DNA of 64,000 nt from Planosporangium flavigriseum (GCF_011947225.1 NZ_JAATVW010000004.1:310001-374000), one strand, 5' to 3'; shown: positions 41,739 to 50,127, counted from the first letter of the stretch. Notes: generated from the sequence alone by a model not told the origin. Translations and numbers: made by a program.

Positions 41739-42587
41739 GTGATCGCCGACTTGCCCCCCAGCCGGCGGCCGGGCCGCCCACTCGTGTTCGCTCACCGCGG
41801 CTCGTCTGCCGCCGAACCCGAGCACACCCTCACGGCCTACCTGCGCGCGATCGAGGAAGGCGCCGACGGGGTGGAGTGCGACGTCCGCCTCACCCGCGAC
41901 GGCCAGTTGGTGTGCGTACACGACCGGCGGCTCGAGCGCACGAGCAACGGCCACGGTCTGGTCAGTACCCGTACCCTCGCCGAACTGGGTGAGCTGGACT
42001 TCGGTTCGTGGCACCCGGGGCCGGGCGAGGAAGACGGCGCCCCGATGTACGACGTCAGTGTCGACGGACGCGCCCGCATCCTCACCCTCGACCGGTTGCT
42101 CGGGGCCGTCCACGACGCCAACCGGCCGATGCGGCTGCTCATCGAGACCAAGCACCCCACCCGGTACGGGGCGGCGGTGGAGGAGATGCTCGTCGAGTCG
42201 CTGCGGCGGCACGGGCTGCACGAGCCCCGGGCCGGGCACCCGGTCGAGGTGACCGTGATGTCGTTCTCGGCGCTCGCGGTACGGCGTACCCGACGCCTCG
42301 CGCCCCTGCTGCCGACGGTGATGCTGCTGGATCTGCTGCCAGCGGGTCTGCGGGGAGGGCGGTTGCCGTTCGGCTCCCGGATCGGCGGCCCGGGCGTCCG
42401 CCTGCTGCGGGCGCACCCCGAGGTCGCGCAGCGGCTGCACGCGCGGGGTCACCAGGTGTACGTGTGGACCGTCAACGAGGCCGCCGATGTCGACCTGATG
42501 GTTGAGCTGGGCGTCGAGGGCCTCATCACGGACCGGCCGGCGTTCGTGCGGCGGCGGCTGGACGAGCTCGGCCTACCGCGTTCCTGA
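41739..42587 (+). CDS. Glycerophosphodiester phosphodiesterase
   Basis: A 282-residue TIM-barrel phosphodiesterase. FAHRGSSAAEPEHTLTAY is the family signature, in which the usual PEN is PEH, and the metal-binding GVECDVRLTRDGQLVCVHD follows at about residues 45-63. LIETKHP and TVNEAADVDLM mark later strands. It has no signal peptide, so it should act inside the cell on glycerophosphodiesters from phospholipid or glycopolymer turnover, releasing glycerol 3-phosphate. It starts GTG directly after the rhodanese stop. Confidence 0.9.
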   Translation: MIADLPPSRRPGRPLVFAHRGSSAAEPEHTLTAYLRAIEEGADGVECDVRLTRDGQLVCVHDRRLERTSNGHGLVSTRTLAELGELDFGSWHPGPGEEDGAPMYDVSVDGRARILTLDRLLGAVHDANRPMRLLIETKHPTRYGAAVEEMLVESLRRHGLHEPRAGHPVEVTVMSFSALAVRRTRRLAPLLPTVMLLDLLPAGLRGGRLPFGSRIGGPGVRLLRAHPEVAQRLHARGHQVYVWTVNEAADVDLMVELGVEGLITDRPAFVRRRLDELGLPRS

Positions 42588-42609
42588 GCGAACGTGCACA
42601 CTCTGCAAC

Positions 42610-43869
42610 ATGGCCGCTTCTGCCGCTGCTCCGCTTGAACAGGTCGAGCTGCTCGACCGGCTGACCGGTCTGATCGAGTTCGTCAACTCCAGTGACTGTG
42701 GCCTGCCCGGGCTCCAGCGCATCGTCGAACTGGCGGCCGAGGCGACCGGCGCGATCGGCGCCGCCTTCGTCGAGTACACCCCGTCCGGTGGCCATCTTGT
42801 CGCCACGACCAGTTCGATGGCCTGGGCGCTCGGGTGGCCGGTCGAGGTCACCGAACCGGAGGCCGCGAAGATGCTGGCCGCGCTGCGCGGCCAGCAGACG
42901 CGGGTGGATCAGCTGCCACCGCACGAGGCCAACCACGCGCGCGGCCGTGGCATCCATCGGATCCTCAGCGCCGTCGGTTCGCTGGGGGGCTCGCTGGTCG
43001 GGTCGCTGCACGCGTGCTTCCCGGACGAGGACGGCCAGGCCGACGCGTACCAGCTCGCCGTGATGCGGCTGCTGGCCACGGCTGCCGCGCGGCTGTACCG
43101 CGACAGCGCCGAGCTCCCGGTGTATCCGGACCGGCCGACCTCGCGAAAACGGGGTACGCACGAGCGCGAGCAGGGCCGGGATCTCTTCATCGCGATGACC
43201 AGCCATGAGCTGCGCACCCCGGTCACGGTCATCAAGGGGTACGCGGACACGCTGGTGGAGCGGTGGGATTCGCTCGACGATCCGGCGCGCCGGGAGGCCG
43301 TACGGGTCGTCTGGCAGCGCGCGCGGGACCTGGCCCGGCTGATCGACCGCCTCCTGGAGGCAGCGAGCGACGTCACCCGAGTCAGCGACGGCTCGCACGG
43401 AGTGCCCTTCGACCCCGCCCGGGTGCTGCGGGACGCGGTCGGAGATCTAAACCCCGACCTGCGGCGCAGCCTGCGGGTCAACCTCCCCGAATCGCTGCCC
43501 AACGTGCGCGGGGACCGGGCCAGCTTCTCCACCGTCCTCACGGAACTGGTGACAAACGCGTGCAAGTACTCCCCGGATTGGGTAGACGTGGAGCTGACTG
43601 CCGGATCGGATGCGTATACGGTCTGGATCCGGGTCTCCGACCGCGGGTTGGGGATCCGTCCGGAGCACACCGAGCGCGCGTTCGAGCGGTTCTGGCAACT
43701 GGAGAGGGGCGATCAGCGACAGTACGGCGGAGTCGGACTCGGCCTGTACCTGGTCAGAAAGATCGTCGAGCGACAGAAGGGCTGGGTCAGCTTGCGCCCG
43801 CGCGAGGGCGGCGGTGCCCTCGCCGAGGTGCGGCTTCCCCGAGCCGACTCGGGTTCCGGGCTGCAGTGA
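42610..43869 (+). CDS. GAF-domain sensor histidine kinase (soluble)
   Basis: A 419-residue kinase. An N-terminal GAF-like domain (about 15-170) precedes a typical transmitter: the phosphoacceptor is in FIAMTSHELRTPVTVIKGY, the N box is ELVTNACKYSP, and the G boxes are DRGLGIRPEH and GGVGLGLYLV. No hydrophobic membrane segment is seen, so it is cytoplasmic and senses a small ligand, gas or redox state by GAF. There is no response regulator next to it; the following gene is an isolated ATPase-domain protein. The upstream in-frame extension to 42502 overlaps the GDPD gene and is rejected. Confidence 0.88.
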   Translation: MAASAAAPLEQVELLDRLTGLIEFVNSSDCGLPGLQRIVELAAEATGAIGAAFVEYTPSGGHLVATTSSMAWALGWPVEVTEPEAAKMLAALRGQQTRVDQLPPHEANHARGRGIHRILSAVGSLGGSLVGSLHACFPDEDGQADAYQLAVMRLLATAAARLYRDSAELPVYPDRPTSRKRGTHEREQGRDLFIAMTSHELRTPVTVIKGYADTLVERWDSLDDPARREAVRVVWQRARDLARLIDRLLEAASDVTRVSDGSHGVPFDPARVLRDAVGDLNPDLRRSLRVNLPESLPNVRGDRASFSTVLTELVTNACKYSPDWVDVELTAGSDAYTVWIRVSDRGLGIRPEHTERAFERFWQLERGDQRQYGGVGLGLYLVRKIVERQKGWVSLRPREGGGALAEVRLPRADSGSGLQ

Positions 43870-43903
43870 ACGAGCGGACGATGTGGCGAAGCGAGGCGCC
43901 GGT

Positions 43904-44311
43904 ATGAACACGCAGGCCGCGACAGCGGAGCGCATATGGTGCGTAGTCGTCCCGCACCACCCCGAGGGAGCCCGCCGGGCGCGTCACCGCCTTGCCGCGA
44001 GCCTCACCGGCCTGATCCCGGCGATGACGCTCGCCGACGCGGTCACGATCACGGCCGAGCTGGTCGGCAACTCCGTACGCCACGCCTCGCCGTTGCCCGG
44101 TGGAGTCGTCCGCGTCGCGTGGCGACTGGTCGCGGGCGGCATCGAGATCCGGGTGACCGACGGCGGCGCGGCCACCTCACCGACCGTGCGTCAGGTCGGA
44201 TCCGAGTCCCCCGACGGGCGCGGGCTGGCGATCGTCGCCGCGCTCACGCAAGCGTGGGGAGTCGACCGGGACGGGCTGGGGCAGTGCGTCTGGGCGAGAA
44301 TGCCCGCGTGA
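43904..44311 (+). CDS. HATPase_c domain protein (anti-sigma/regulatory kinase-like)
   Basis: About 135 residues forming a lone GHKL ATPase domain. ITAELVGNSVRHA is the N box and VTDGGAA plus SPDGRGLAIVAAL are the G boxes; there is no phosphoacceptor histidine. This is the layout of RsbW/SpoIIAB-type anti-sigma kinases and of the many actinobacterial HATPase-only proteins. It starts 35 bases after the GAF kinase stop and may work with it. The stop codon lies inside a 21-base tandem repeat, so the end of the protein may have changed recently. Confidence 0.8.
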   Translation: MNTQAATAERIWCVVVPHHPEGARRARHRLAASLTGLIPAMTLADAVTITAELVGNSVRHASPLPGGVVRVAWRLVAGGIEIRVTDGGAATSPTVRQVGSESPDGRGLAIVAALTQAWGVDRDGLGQCVWARMPA

Positions 44312-44333
44312 AAGGCGAGAATGCCCGCGTGAA
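44293..44333 (+). repeat. Tandem duplication of 21 bases across a stop codon
   Basis: GGCGAGAATGCCCGCGTGAA occurs at 44293-44312 and again at 44314-44333, one base apart. The first copy contains the TGA of the HATPase gene. The unit is a multiple of three. Confidence 0.85.
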
Positions 44334-44369
44334 CGAGGCGTAGGCGCACGCGGAGCGGGCGGTAGGGCC

Positions 44370-44375
44370 TAGGCT
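44370..44375 (+). promoter_or_regulatory. Candidate promoter of the DUF5926 gene
   Basis: TAGGCT lies 8 bases before the GTG at 44384, in line with the other leaderless-type promoters of the window. Confidence 0.4.
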
Positions 44376-44383
44376 GGATCGCC

Positions 44384-45268
44384 GTGAGCAAGCGCGCCAA
44401 GAACTCGCGTACCGGCACCGACGCCCCGAAGCGTCAGAAGGTGCGCGACATCTTCGTCCCCCGTCCGTTCGCCGGCATGACCGATGAGGCCGAGTGGATC
44501 GCCCTTCGGGAGCTGGTCCCAGCCGCCACCGCTCCGCTCCGGCTCGCGCCCGACCTGGTGGCGCAGTACGGCGACCGGCAGATCACCCTGGCCACCGTGC
44601 TGCCGATGGCCTGGCCGGCCATGACGAAGCCGGACGGCCGGATCTTCCTCGGTCTGCAGCGCAACACCCAGTCCGGTGACGTCTCGCGCGACCTCGCGGT
44701 CGCGGTGCTGCGGGCGCTGGAGACCGAGCCCGGCAACGCCGTCAGCGTTCCGGCGCTCCCCGGCGAGGGCCCCCGCCTGCAGGACGTCCTCGTCGACGGC
44801 CCGCTTGAGATCACCCTCCACGACACGTACGAGTTCTGGCTGGACCCCGAGGCGACCGAGGATCCGAACGTCAGGGCGTCCCTGGAGCGGGCCAACGCCG
44901 CTATCTACCCCACGGCCAGGCTGGCGGCCGCGCCCGCGGCGTACTGGTGCCAGGTGCCGGACCGGGCGCACGTGCGCTGGGTGCTGCCCGAGGACGAGGA
45001 CGCGGCGCTGGACGCTCTCGCCCGGCTGTCCGCAGCCGGTGGTCTGCTGCTCGCCGACGGCACCAAGTTCGCCGGCATGTTCCGCGCGCACGGCCTGCTC
45101 GTACCCGTGTGGGACGTGCCCCGCGAGCCGGCGGCCGGTGAGTGGGAGGGGCCGGTGGCGGAGTTCGCCAAACGGTACGCCGAGGCGTTGACGGTGTCCG
45201 AGCCGTTGACCGCCGCGGAGCGCCGGTCGCGGCAGGGCCTGCTGGGCCGCCAGCTCACGATCCGCTAG
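44384..45268 (+). CDS. DUF5926 family protein
   Basis: A 294-residue cytoplasmic protein. The N-terminus SKRAKNSRTG followed by KRQKVRDIFVPRPFAGM is lysine-rich and is the start of the DUF5926 family, an actinobacterial protein of unknown role that has also been labelled SecA-related. The middle part (ITLHDTYEFWLDPEATED) is acidic, and the last 20 residues (SRQGLLGRQLTIR) are basic again. No enzymatic motif is visible. It converges on the arginine deiminase gene. Confidence 0.8.
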   Translation: MSKRAKNSRTGTDAPKRQKVRDIFVPRPFAGMTDEAEWIALRELVPAATAPLRLAPDLVAQYGDRQITLATVLPMAWPAMTKPDGRIFLGLQRNTQSGDVSRDLAVAVLRALETEPGNAVSVPALPGEGPRLQDVLVDGPLEITLHDTYEFWLDPEATEDPNVRASLERANAAIYPTARLAAAPAAYWCQVPDRAHVRWVLPEDEDAALDALARLSAAGGLLLADGTKFAGMFRAHGLLVPVWDVPREPAAGEWEGPVAEFAKRYAEALTVSEPLTAAERRSRQGLLGRQLTIR

Positions 45269-45274
45269 AGCATC

Positions 45275-45311
45275 GGCACGGATCTTGAGCGTGCCGTGCG
45301 CGGATCTTGAG
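45275..45311. terminator. Hairpin and 11-base direct repeat between convergent genes
   Basis: GGCACG at 45275-45280 and CGTGCC at 45290-45295 form a 6-bp stem with a 9-base loop. The loop sequence is part of CGGATCTTGAG at 45279-45289, which is repeated at 45301-45311. Probably a bidirectional terminator between DUF5926 and arginine deiminase. Confidence 0.5.
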
Positions 45312-45337
45312 TGCCGCGGGTGCGAATCGGGGACAGG

Positions 45338-46534
45338 TCAGTGGCCGAGCGGCGCGCGGTTCACCGGGGCGGACATGCAGCGCGGTCCGCCCCGGCCCGA
45401 CCCGAGCTCCGAACCGCTGATCCGGATGACCTCGATGCCGGCCCGTTCCAGCTGGGCGTTGGTCTCGACGTTGCGCTCGTAGGCGACGCACAGCCGGGGC
45501 GCGATGGCGAGGGTGTTGTTGCCGTCGTCCCACTGCTCGCGCTCAGCGGTGATCGGGTCCAGGCCGGTGTCGATGACGCGCATCGTGTCGATGCCGAGCG
45601 CCTTGGCGGCCGCCGTCAGGAACGGCTCCGGCGGGAAGATCCGCAGCTCGTCGTCCTCACCGGCGGTGACGGTCCAGGCCTCCAGGCTGTCGGCCACGTT
45701 CGGGTACATGACGACCGCGTCGACGTCGACCATCGTGCAGACGGTGTCCAGGTGCATCGTGGCGCGCTCCTGGGCGATCGGTACGACGAGGACGGTGTGC
45801 GCCAGCCCGCGGGCAAAGCAGCGGCGGGCCAGCCGCTCGGCGCCGGCGGGTCGGGTGCGCTCCCCGACCCCGACGGCGAGCACGCCGGGCCCCAGCAGCA
45901 GGACGTCGCCGCCCTCGAGGTGCTCCAGCCCCGGCTCGTACACCAGCGGGGTGCCGGCGAACCGGGGATGGTGGCGGTAGATGGCGTGGGTGAGCGTCGT
46001 CTCGCGGCTGCGGGCCGGCATGGCGAGGCTGGTGACGGCGACCTCCCCGCCCACCCAGACCGATGAGTCACGGGTGAACAGCAGGTTGGGTAGCGGATCG
46101 ATGATGAAGTCGTGCCGGTCCAGGAGTGAGTACACGAGGCCGCTGCCGGTGCGCAGCTCCTCGTGGGCCAGCCCGGCCATGAGGACGGTGGCCAGGCCCG
46201 CCGGGTCGAGATCGGCGAGGTGCACGGCGACCTCGGCGCGCAGCGTGTCACCCAGGCGTACGTCGGAGAGCACGGCCTCGGTCAGTTCGGCCCGCGCGAA
46301 CGCTGTCCCGAGCACGTCTGTGAGCAGGTCCGCCAGGTAGAGCACCTCGACGCCACGGTCACGCAGGGCCGCGGCGAACTTGTCGTGCTCCTCCTGCGCC
46401 CGGCCGACCCACGGAATGCCGTCGAAAAGGAGCGAGTCGTTGTTGCGTGGGGTCAGCCGCGCCAGCTCGCGGCCGGGCCGGTGCAGCAGCACGGTGCCCA
46501 GCCGGCCGACCTCGCTGTCGACGTAATGGCTCAC
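45338..46534 (-). CDS. arcA: Arginine deiminase
   Basis: A 398-residue guanidino-group-modifying enzyme that hydrolyses arginine to citrulline and ammonia. Conserved residues lie in [34 protein letters not shown] and the nucleophile loop [11 protein letters not shown], with Cys386. The family length is about 400, so it is complete. No arcB or arcC gene is next to it, so the full deiminase pathway is not encoded here. The GTG start at 46534 is preceded on the minus strand by TAGGGT. Confidence 0.93.
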   Translation of the reverse strand: MSHYVDSEVGRLGTVLLHRPGRELARLTPRNNDSLLFDGIPWVGRAQEEHDKFAAALRDRGVEVLYLADLLTDVLGTAFARAELTEAVLSDVRLGDTLRAEVAVHLADLDPAGLATVLMAGLAHEELRTGSGLVYSLLDRHDFIIDPLPNLLFTRDSSVWVGGEVAVTSLAMPARSRETTLTHAIYRHHPRFAGTPLVYEPGLEHLEGGDVLLLGPGVLAVGVGERTRPAGAERLARRCFARGLAHTVLVVPIAQERATMHLDTVCTMVDVDAVVMYPNVADSLEAWTVTAGEDDELRIFPPEPFLTAAAKALGIDTMRVIDTGLDPITAEREQWDDGNNTLAIAPRLCVAYERNVETNAQLERAGIEVIRISGSELGSGRGGPRCMSAPVNRAPLGH

Positions 46535-46542
46535 GAGCTATC

Positions 46543-46548
46543 ACCCTA
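46543..46548 (-). promoter_or_regulatory. Candidate promoter of arcA
   Basis: Read on the minus strand TAGGGT lies 8 bases before the GTG start; no Shine-Dalgarno sequence is seen. Confidence 0.4.
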
Positions 46549-46601
46549 TCGAGCAGTCCCCTATGGGCCTTTTGGGCACCATGTGAATTTAGAATCTTGG
46601 A

Positions 46602-46618
46602 ATGAATGCGGCATTCAT
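46602..46618. promoter_or_regulatory. 17-base perfect palindrome in AT-rich intergenic DNA
   Basis: ATGAATGCGGCATTCAT is an 8-bp inverted repeat with one central base. It lies between the divergent arcA and NERD-like genes, 68 bases from the arcA start and 96 from the other. The stretch 46561-46690 is much less GC-rich than the genes around it. A regulator-binding site is likely; which regulator is unknown. Confidence 0.55.
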
Positions 46619-46713
46619 CCGGACTCACTCCCACTCACTCATCGATGTTCTTGTAAGTTGATACCTAACGTAGTTGTACAGATACAGCCCGCCCACGAGC
46701 ACGGAGGTGCCTG

Positions 46714-47403
46714 ATGTCGAGTTTCCTCCACGCCGGAGACGGCCCCGATCTTCGGTCCGCTGCCGAAGGGTACGCATCGGCCACGCCGCTCGTGGAGATC
46801 CGACCATCGCCGCTGGAGTGGATCCGGAGTCGACGCGCGGAGCGGGAGAGCCGGCGGGCCGAGCTGGCTCGCCAGCGTACGGCGCAGGGGCTCGAGACGC
46901 TCGGGGGCGGCTGGCGAGTGCTCGATCTCCAGCCCACCGCCGGCTCGGACGCGATGAGCTTCCTCGCGGTCGGGCCGGGCGGCATTTTCGCGGTCGTGGT
47001 CAAGAATCACGGACGTAGCAGGGTCAGTTTCGCCGGCGACGTGGTGCAGATTGACGGCCGGCGGCCGAAGTGCGTCCAGGAGGTCCGCAGGATCGCGAGG
47101 CTCACGGCGACGGCGCTGTCGCGGATCGCGGGCGTCTCCGTTCCGGTGATGCCGGTGCTCGCGTTCGCCGGCAGCGGGATGATCAGCGTGTACGGCATGC
47201 CCAAAGGCGTAATCATCTCGTCGTACGAGGAACTGGGTCGGGTGCTCAACGCGCGTGGTCACCGGCTCGCCCCGGGCACCGTCGACAAGCTGTATGCCCT
47301 GGCTGCCGACCCGGCGACCTGGATAAACGCGCCGTACGTCCCCCTCGCGGAGCGGTACCGCTGGTATCCGGAGGGTGATAATTCTGTGGACAAGCGACCC
47401 TGA
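46714..47403 (+). CDS. NERD-like domain protein
   Basis: A 229-residue protein. A basic, Arg/Glu-rich helical N-terminus (about 35-70, RSRRAERESRRAELARQR) is followed by LGGGWRVLDLQPTAGSDA, then LAVGPGGIFAVVVKNHGR and VPVMPVLAFAG. These are the core strands of the NERD (nuclease-related) domain. The metal-binding residue before the lysine, usually acidic in this family, is Val in VVVKN, so it may be inactive as a nuclease. It has GGAGG six bases upstream of ATG 46714. Function unknown; its promoter region has a palindrome. Confidence 0.75.
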   Translation: MSSFLHAGDGPDLRSAAEGYASATPLVEIRPSPLEWIRSRRAERESRRAELARQRTAQGLETLGGGWRVLDLQPTAGSDAMSFLAVGPGGIFAVVVKNHGRSRVSFAGDVVQIDGRRPKCVQEVRRIARLTATALSRIAGVSVPVMPVLAFAGSGMISVYGMPKGVIISSYEELGRVLNARGHRLAPGTVDKLYALAADPATWINAPYVPLAERYRWYPEGDNSVDKRP

Positions 47404-47436
47404 CAAGAGATCTGTGGCCGGGTAACCTCAGTTCGC

Positions 47437-47598
47437 ATGGCGCGAGGCAGTGTCAGTCCCCCGATCGTCCAACGGCGTCCCGGCGCTGCTCGAGCGGGCG
47501 CGAACGCCGCCTCGATTTTCCGCACCGGTGGCACGGTGCCGGATCGAGCGCCGATGATGACAAGGCTGACTGAACCGCTGCGCATCCTGGCCGCCTGA
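47437..47598 (+). CDS. Possible small ORF upstream of the PAS gene
   Basis: A 53-codon frame (ATG 47437 to TGA 47596) ends 9 bases before the start of the PAS-domain gene and its stop overlaps the GAGGAGG ribosome site of that gene. The peptide begins MARGSVSPPIVQRR and ends TRLTEPLRILAA. It has no obvious Shine-Dalgarno sequence and no known motif, so it may be a leader peptide or only chance. Confidence 0.3.
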   Translation: MARGSVSPPIVQRRPGAARAGANAASIFRTGGTVPDRAPMMTRLTEPLRILAA

Positions 47599-47607
47599 GG
47601 AGGTGCC

Positions 47608-48036
47608 GTGCCTCACGTCGAACTGTCGCTGTCCGAGCCGGTGGCGCTCCGGCGCCCCTCGGCCCGGTCGTCACTGGGCCGTTGGGCCAAGGCGGTCGCC
47701 GACGCCGCCGAGTCCAGCCTCGTCATCGATGCCGAATCCATCGTCGTGGCGCTGTCACCGGCCTGTCAGGAGATGTTCGGGCTCGACCGGCCCCCGATCG
47801 ACCGGCCCCTGCTCGAGGTTCTCCACCTGCTCGACTTCTCGAATTCGATGCGTGCGCTCGGCCAGGGTGAGCTGAGGAAGATACCGCCGCTGCTGGCTCT
47901 GGACTCCGGGCAGTTGGCCCGCGGCCTCATGCGGGTCGAGTGCCGCGACGGGCCCCGTACTGTGGACGCGATCGCCACCCCGGTATGCGACAGCGCCGGA
48001 CAGGTCGGTTCACTTACCTTCTTCTGCCCGGTCTGA
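47608..48036 (+). CDS. PAS-like sensory domain protein
   Basis: A 142-residue protein that seems to be one PAS-fold domain: SSLVIDAESIVVALSPACQE with MFGLDRPPIDRPL is a typical PAS core start, and the last strands are TVDAIATPVCDSAG and GSLTFFCPV. No output domain is fused. The GTG start has GAGGAGG seven bases... upstream within the usual spacing. It may bind a cofactor or ligand and signal to a partner such as a histidine kinase. There is no partner gene next to it. Confidence 0.75.
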   Translation: MPHVELSLSEPVALRRPSARSSLGRWAKAVADAAESSLVIDAESIVVALSPACQEMFGLDRPPIDRPLLEVLHLLDFSNSMRALGQGELRKIPPLLALDSGQLARGLMRVECRDGPRTVDAIATPVCDSAGQVGSLTFFCPV

Positions 48037-48170
48037 ACCTTTGGTTGCTGCTCCAGCCCCGACTGTCGCATTGTGACGGTTGATGTGTTTTCGGCACATA
48101 TTGGAGATCACCACTGTTGCGTTAGTCCCATGCAACGGGTTTCCGCTGGGTTCAGCCGCCGGTTGACCCG

Positions 48171-48176
48171 TACTCT
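48171..48176 (+). promoter_or_regulatory. Candidate leaderless promoter of the ACT gene
   Basis: TACTCT lies 6 bases before the ATG at 48183, with no Shine-Dalgarno sequence. The upstream stretch 48037-48170 holds a small GTTGC/GCAAC inverted repeat at about 48116-48136. Confidence 0.5.
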
Positions 48177-48182
48177 CCTTGC

Positions 48183-48572
48183 ATGTTGGACCTGGAGCTG
48201 CTGAGCGACGACTACGCTGTCTGCCGCCTGCCGGCCGGCTCCCCGCTGCCGCAGAATCTGCTGGCGCGAGCCGGCGAAGGTGCGGTGGTCTCGGTGACCT
48301 GGACACCCGAAGAGGTCTCCATCATGTGCCCGGCGGCGCAGCTGCCCGAGGACGCCACCTGTGAGACGCCCTGGCGCTGCCTCCGCGTCTCCGGGCCGGT
48401 GGATCTGGCGCTCACCGGCATCCTGGCCTCCATCATCAGCCCGCTGGCCAACGCCCGGGTCAATATCTTTGCGTTCTCCACGTACGACACGGACTATCTT
48501 CTGGTTCCGTCGGTACGACTGGACGAGGCGATTGCCGCCCTCACGGCAGCGGGGCACCGCGTCTCGGTCTAG
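48183..48572 (+). CDS. ACT domain protein (CASTOR-like)
   Basis: A 129-residue protein with two ACT-like halves. VSVTWTPEEVSIMCP and LRVSGPVDLALTGILASII with NIFAFSTYDTDYLLV are the recognisable strands; the second is the standard ACT motif of the ACT_7/CASTOR type. Such proteins bind amino acids. It has no enzyme domain and no DNA-binding domain. It lies two genes before pheA, itself an ACT enzyme, but a functional link is not shown. Confidence 0.82.
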   Translation: MLDLELLSDDYAVCRLPAGSPLPQNLLARAGEGAVVSVTWTPEEVSIMCPAAQLPEDATCETPWRCLRVSGPVDLALTGILASIISPLANARVNIFAFSTYDTDYLLVPSVRLDEAIAALTAAGHRVSV

Positions 48573-48597
48573 CACCGCCCAGAAGCCGGGAGACATC

Positions 48598-49128
48598 GTG
48601 CGTGAGCCGAGGACGTGGGTACGCGCAGCACTGCTGATCACGGTGGTCGTCGGGACCGCGGCCGGCTGCGGGCGGGTCGTGCCCCTTCCGTCGCCGGATG
48701 CGCAGGTCGGTCCGGGGATCTCGGCGTCGCCCAGCGAAGAGCCCGCGGCCGAGGCGACCGCAGGGCCCGGCGAGGGGGCGAGCGCGACGCCCGGGCCGGT
48801 GGACCCCCTGCCGGCTGTCACCGCGCTATCCGAGGCCAGCGCATCCCCCTGCGCGGGCGGTCCCGGTGCCGATCGGGTGATCGCCGCGCTGCGCCGGGAC
48901 CGGAATCTGTTGCCGGCGGAGGTGGCACCGAAGATCGTGAGCGGCCCGCTGTGTGCCGGCTCCTGGCAGTACACGGTGATGAACGTGCCCGGTCGGGAGG
49001 CGCTGCAGGTGGTGACCCGGGGCAGTGGCGGGGCGTTGACGGTCGTCACCGCCGGCACGTACGTGTGCATCCCGGAAGTGGTGGGCGCGGCGCCCGCGGG
49101 CATCGTGGCTGCCGCACGCTGCCGGTGA
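48598..49128 (+). CDS. Putative lipoprotein
   Basis: About 176 residues. The N-terminus ALLITVVVGTAAGC is a signal with a lipobox cysteine near residue 24. A Pro/Ala/Glu-rich linker of about 60 residues follows, then a small domain with ASPCAGGPGADRVIAALRRD, LCAGSWQYTVMNVPG and the final AGTYVCIPEVVGAAP, which contains four cysteines and may be disulfide-bonded. The GTG start has GGGAG five bases upstream. Secreted and membrane-anchored; function unknown. Confidence 0.7.
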   Translation: MREPRTWVRAALLITVVVGTAAGCGRVVPLPSPDAQVGPGISASPSEEPAAEATAGPGEGASATPGPVDPLPAVTALSEASASPCAGGPGADRVIAALRRDRNLLPAEVAPKIVSGPLCAGSWQYTVMNVPGREALQVVTRGSGGALTVVTAGTYVCIPEVVGAAPAGIVAAARCR

Positions 49129-49173
49129 ACCGGGATAATCTCCTCGATGTCGCACTAAGAGAGGGGCATCGCC

Positions 49174-50115
49174 ATGCCCGGCGTACCGCCGACCCGCTTC
49201 GTCTTCCTCGGCCCCGAAGGGACCTTCGCCGAGCAGGCGCTGCGTACGATCCCCGCTGCCGAGCACGGCAGCCGCACGCCCGCGCGCAGCGTGCCGGAGG
49301 CGCTCGACGCGGTCCGCGCCGGTGACGCCGACGCGGCGCTCGTACCGCTGGAGAACTCGATCGGTGGCTCCGTCGGCGTGACGCTCGACGAGCTGGCCGA
49401 CGGGGAACCACTGGTCATCACGCGCGAGGTCGTGATTCCGGTGCAGTTCGTCCTCGGCGCGCGGACCGGCACGCCGCTGGCCGGGATCCGGTCGGTCGCC
49501 GCCCACCCGCAGGCCAGCGCGCAGTGCCGGCGGTGGCTCCGGGAGAACGTGCCCGGCGCCGCGGTCATCGACGTGCTCTCCAACGGTGCCGCCGCGCAGG
49601 CCGCGGCGGCCGGCGAGCACGACGCGGCGATCTGCGCGCCGATCGGCGCCGAGCGGACACGGCTGACGGTGCTGGCCAAGGACATCGCCGACCACGCCGA
49701 CGCGGTGACCCGGTTCGCCCTGGTGTCGCGGCCCGGACCGCCGCTCGCGCCGACCGGAGACGACCTGACCACGCTCGCCGTGTACATCGCCCATGACCGG
49801 GTGGGCGCGCTGCTCGCGGTCCTCACCGAGCTCGCGGTACGCGGCGTCAACCTCACCCGGATCGAGTCCCGCCCGACCGGCGAGCGACTGGGCCGGTACG
49901 TGTTCTTCCTGGACTGCTCCGGGCACGTGGCGGAGGCGCGGATGGGCGAGGCGCTGCAGGGCCTGCGCCGGGTCTGCGCGGACGTACGCTTCCTCGGCTC
50001 GTACCCGCGGGCCGGCGCCGACCGGCCGACGCCCGCGCCGACGGGCACCGCCGACGCCGACTTCGCCGACGCGGCGTCGTGGCTGGCGAGGATCCGGGCC
50101 GGCGAAGGCCTCTAA
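49174..50115 (+). CDS. pheA: Prephenate dehydratase
   Basis: A 313-residue enzyme of phenylalanine synthesis that converts prephenate to phenylpyruvate. The catalytic domain (about 6-190) has FLGPEGTFAEQA, PLENSIGGSV and AVTRFALV with the key Thr-Arg-Phe. The ACT regulatory domain (about 205-285) includes VNLTRIESRPTG, the ESRP motif that binds Phe. GAGAGGGG lies upstream of ATG 49174. No chorismate mutase domain is fused. Confidence 0.94.
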   Translation: MPGVPPTRFVFLGPEGTFAEQALRTIPAAEHGSRTPARSVPEALDAVRAGDADAALVPLENSIGGSVGVTLDELADGEPLVITREVVIPVQFVLGARTGTPLAGIRSVAAHPQASAQCRRWLRENVPGAAVIDVLSNGAAAQAAAAGEHDAAICAPIGAERTRLTVLAKDIADHADAVTRFALVSRPGPPLAPTGDDLTTLAVYIAHDRVGALLAVLTELAVRGVNLTRIESRPTGERLGRYVFFLDCSGHVAEARMGEALQGLRRVCADVRFLGSYPRAGADRPTPAPTGTADADFADAASWLARIRAGEGL

Positions 50116-50127
50116 GCGGAGAGAACG

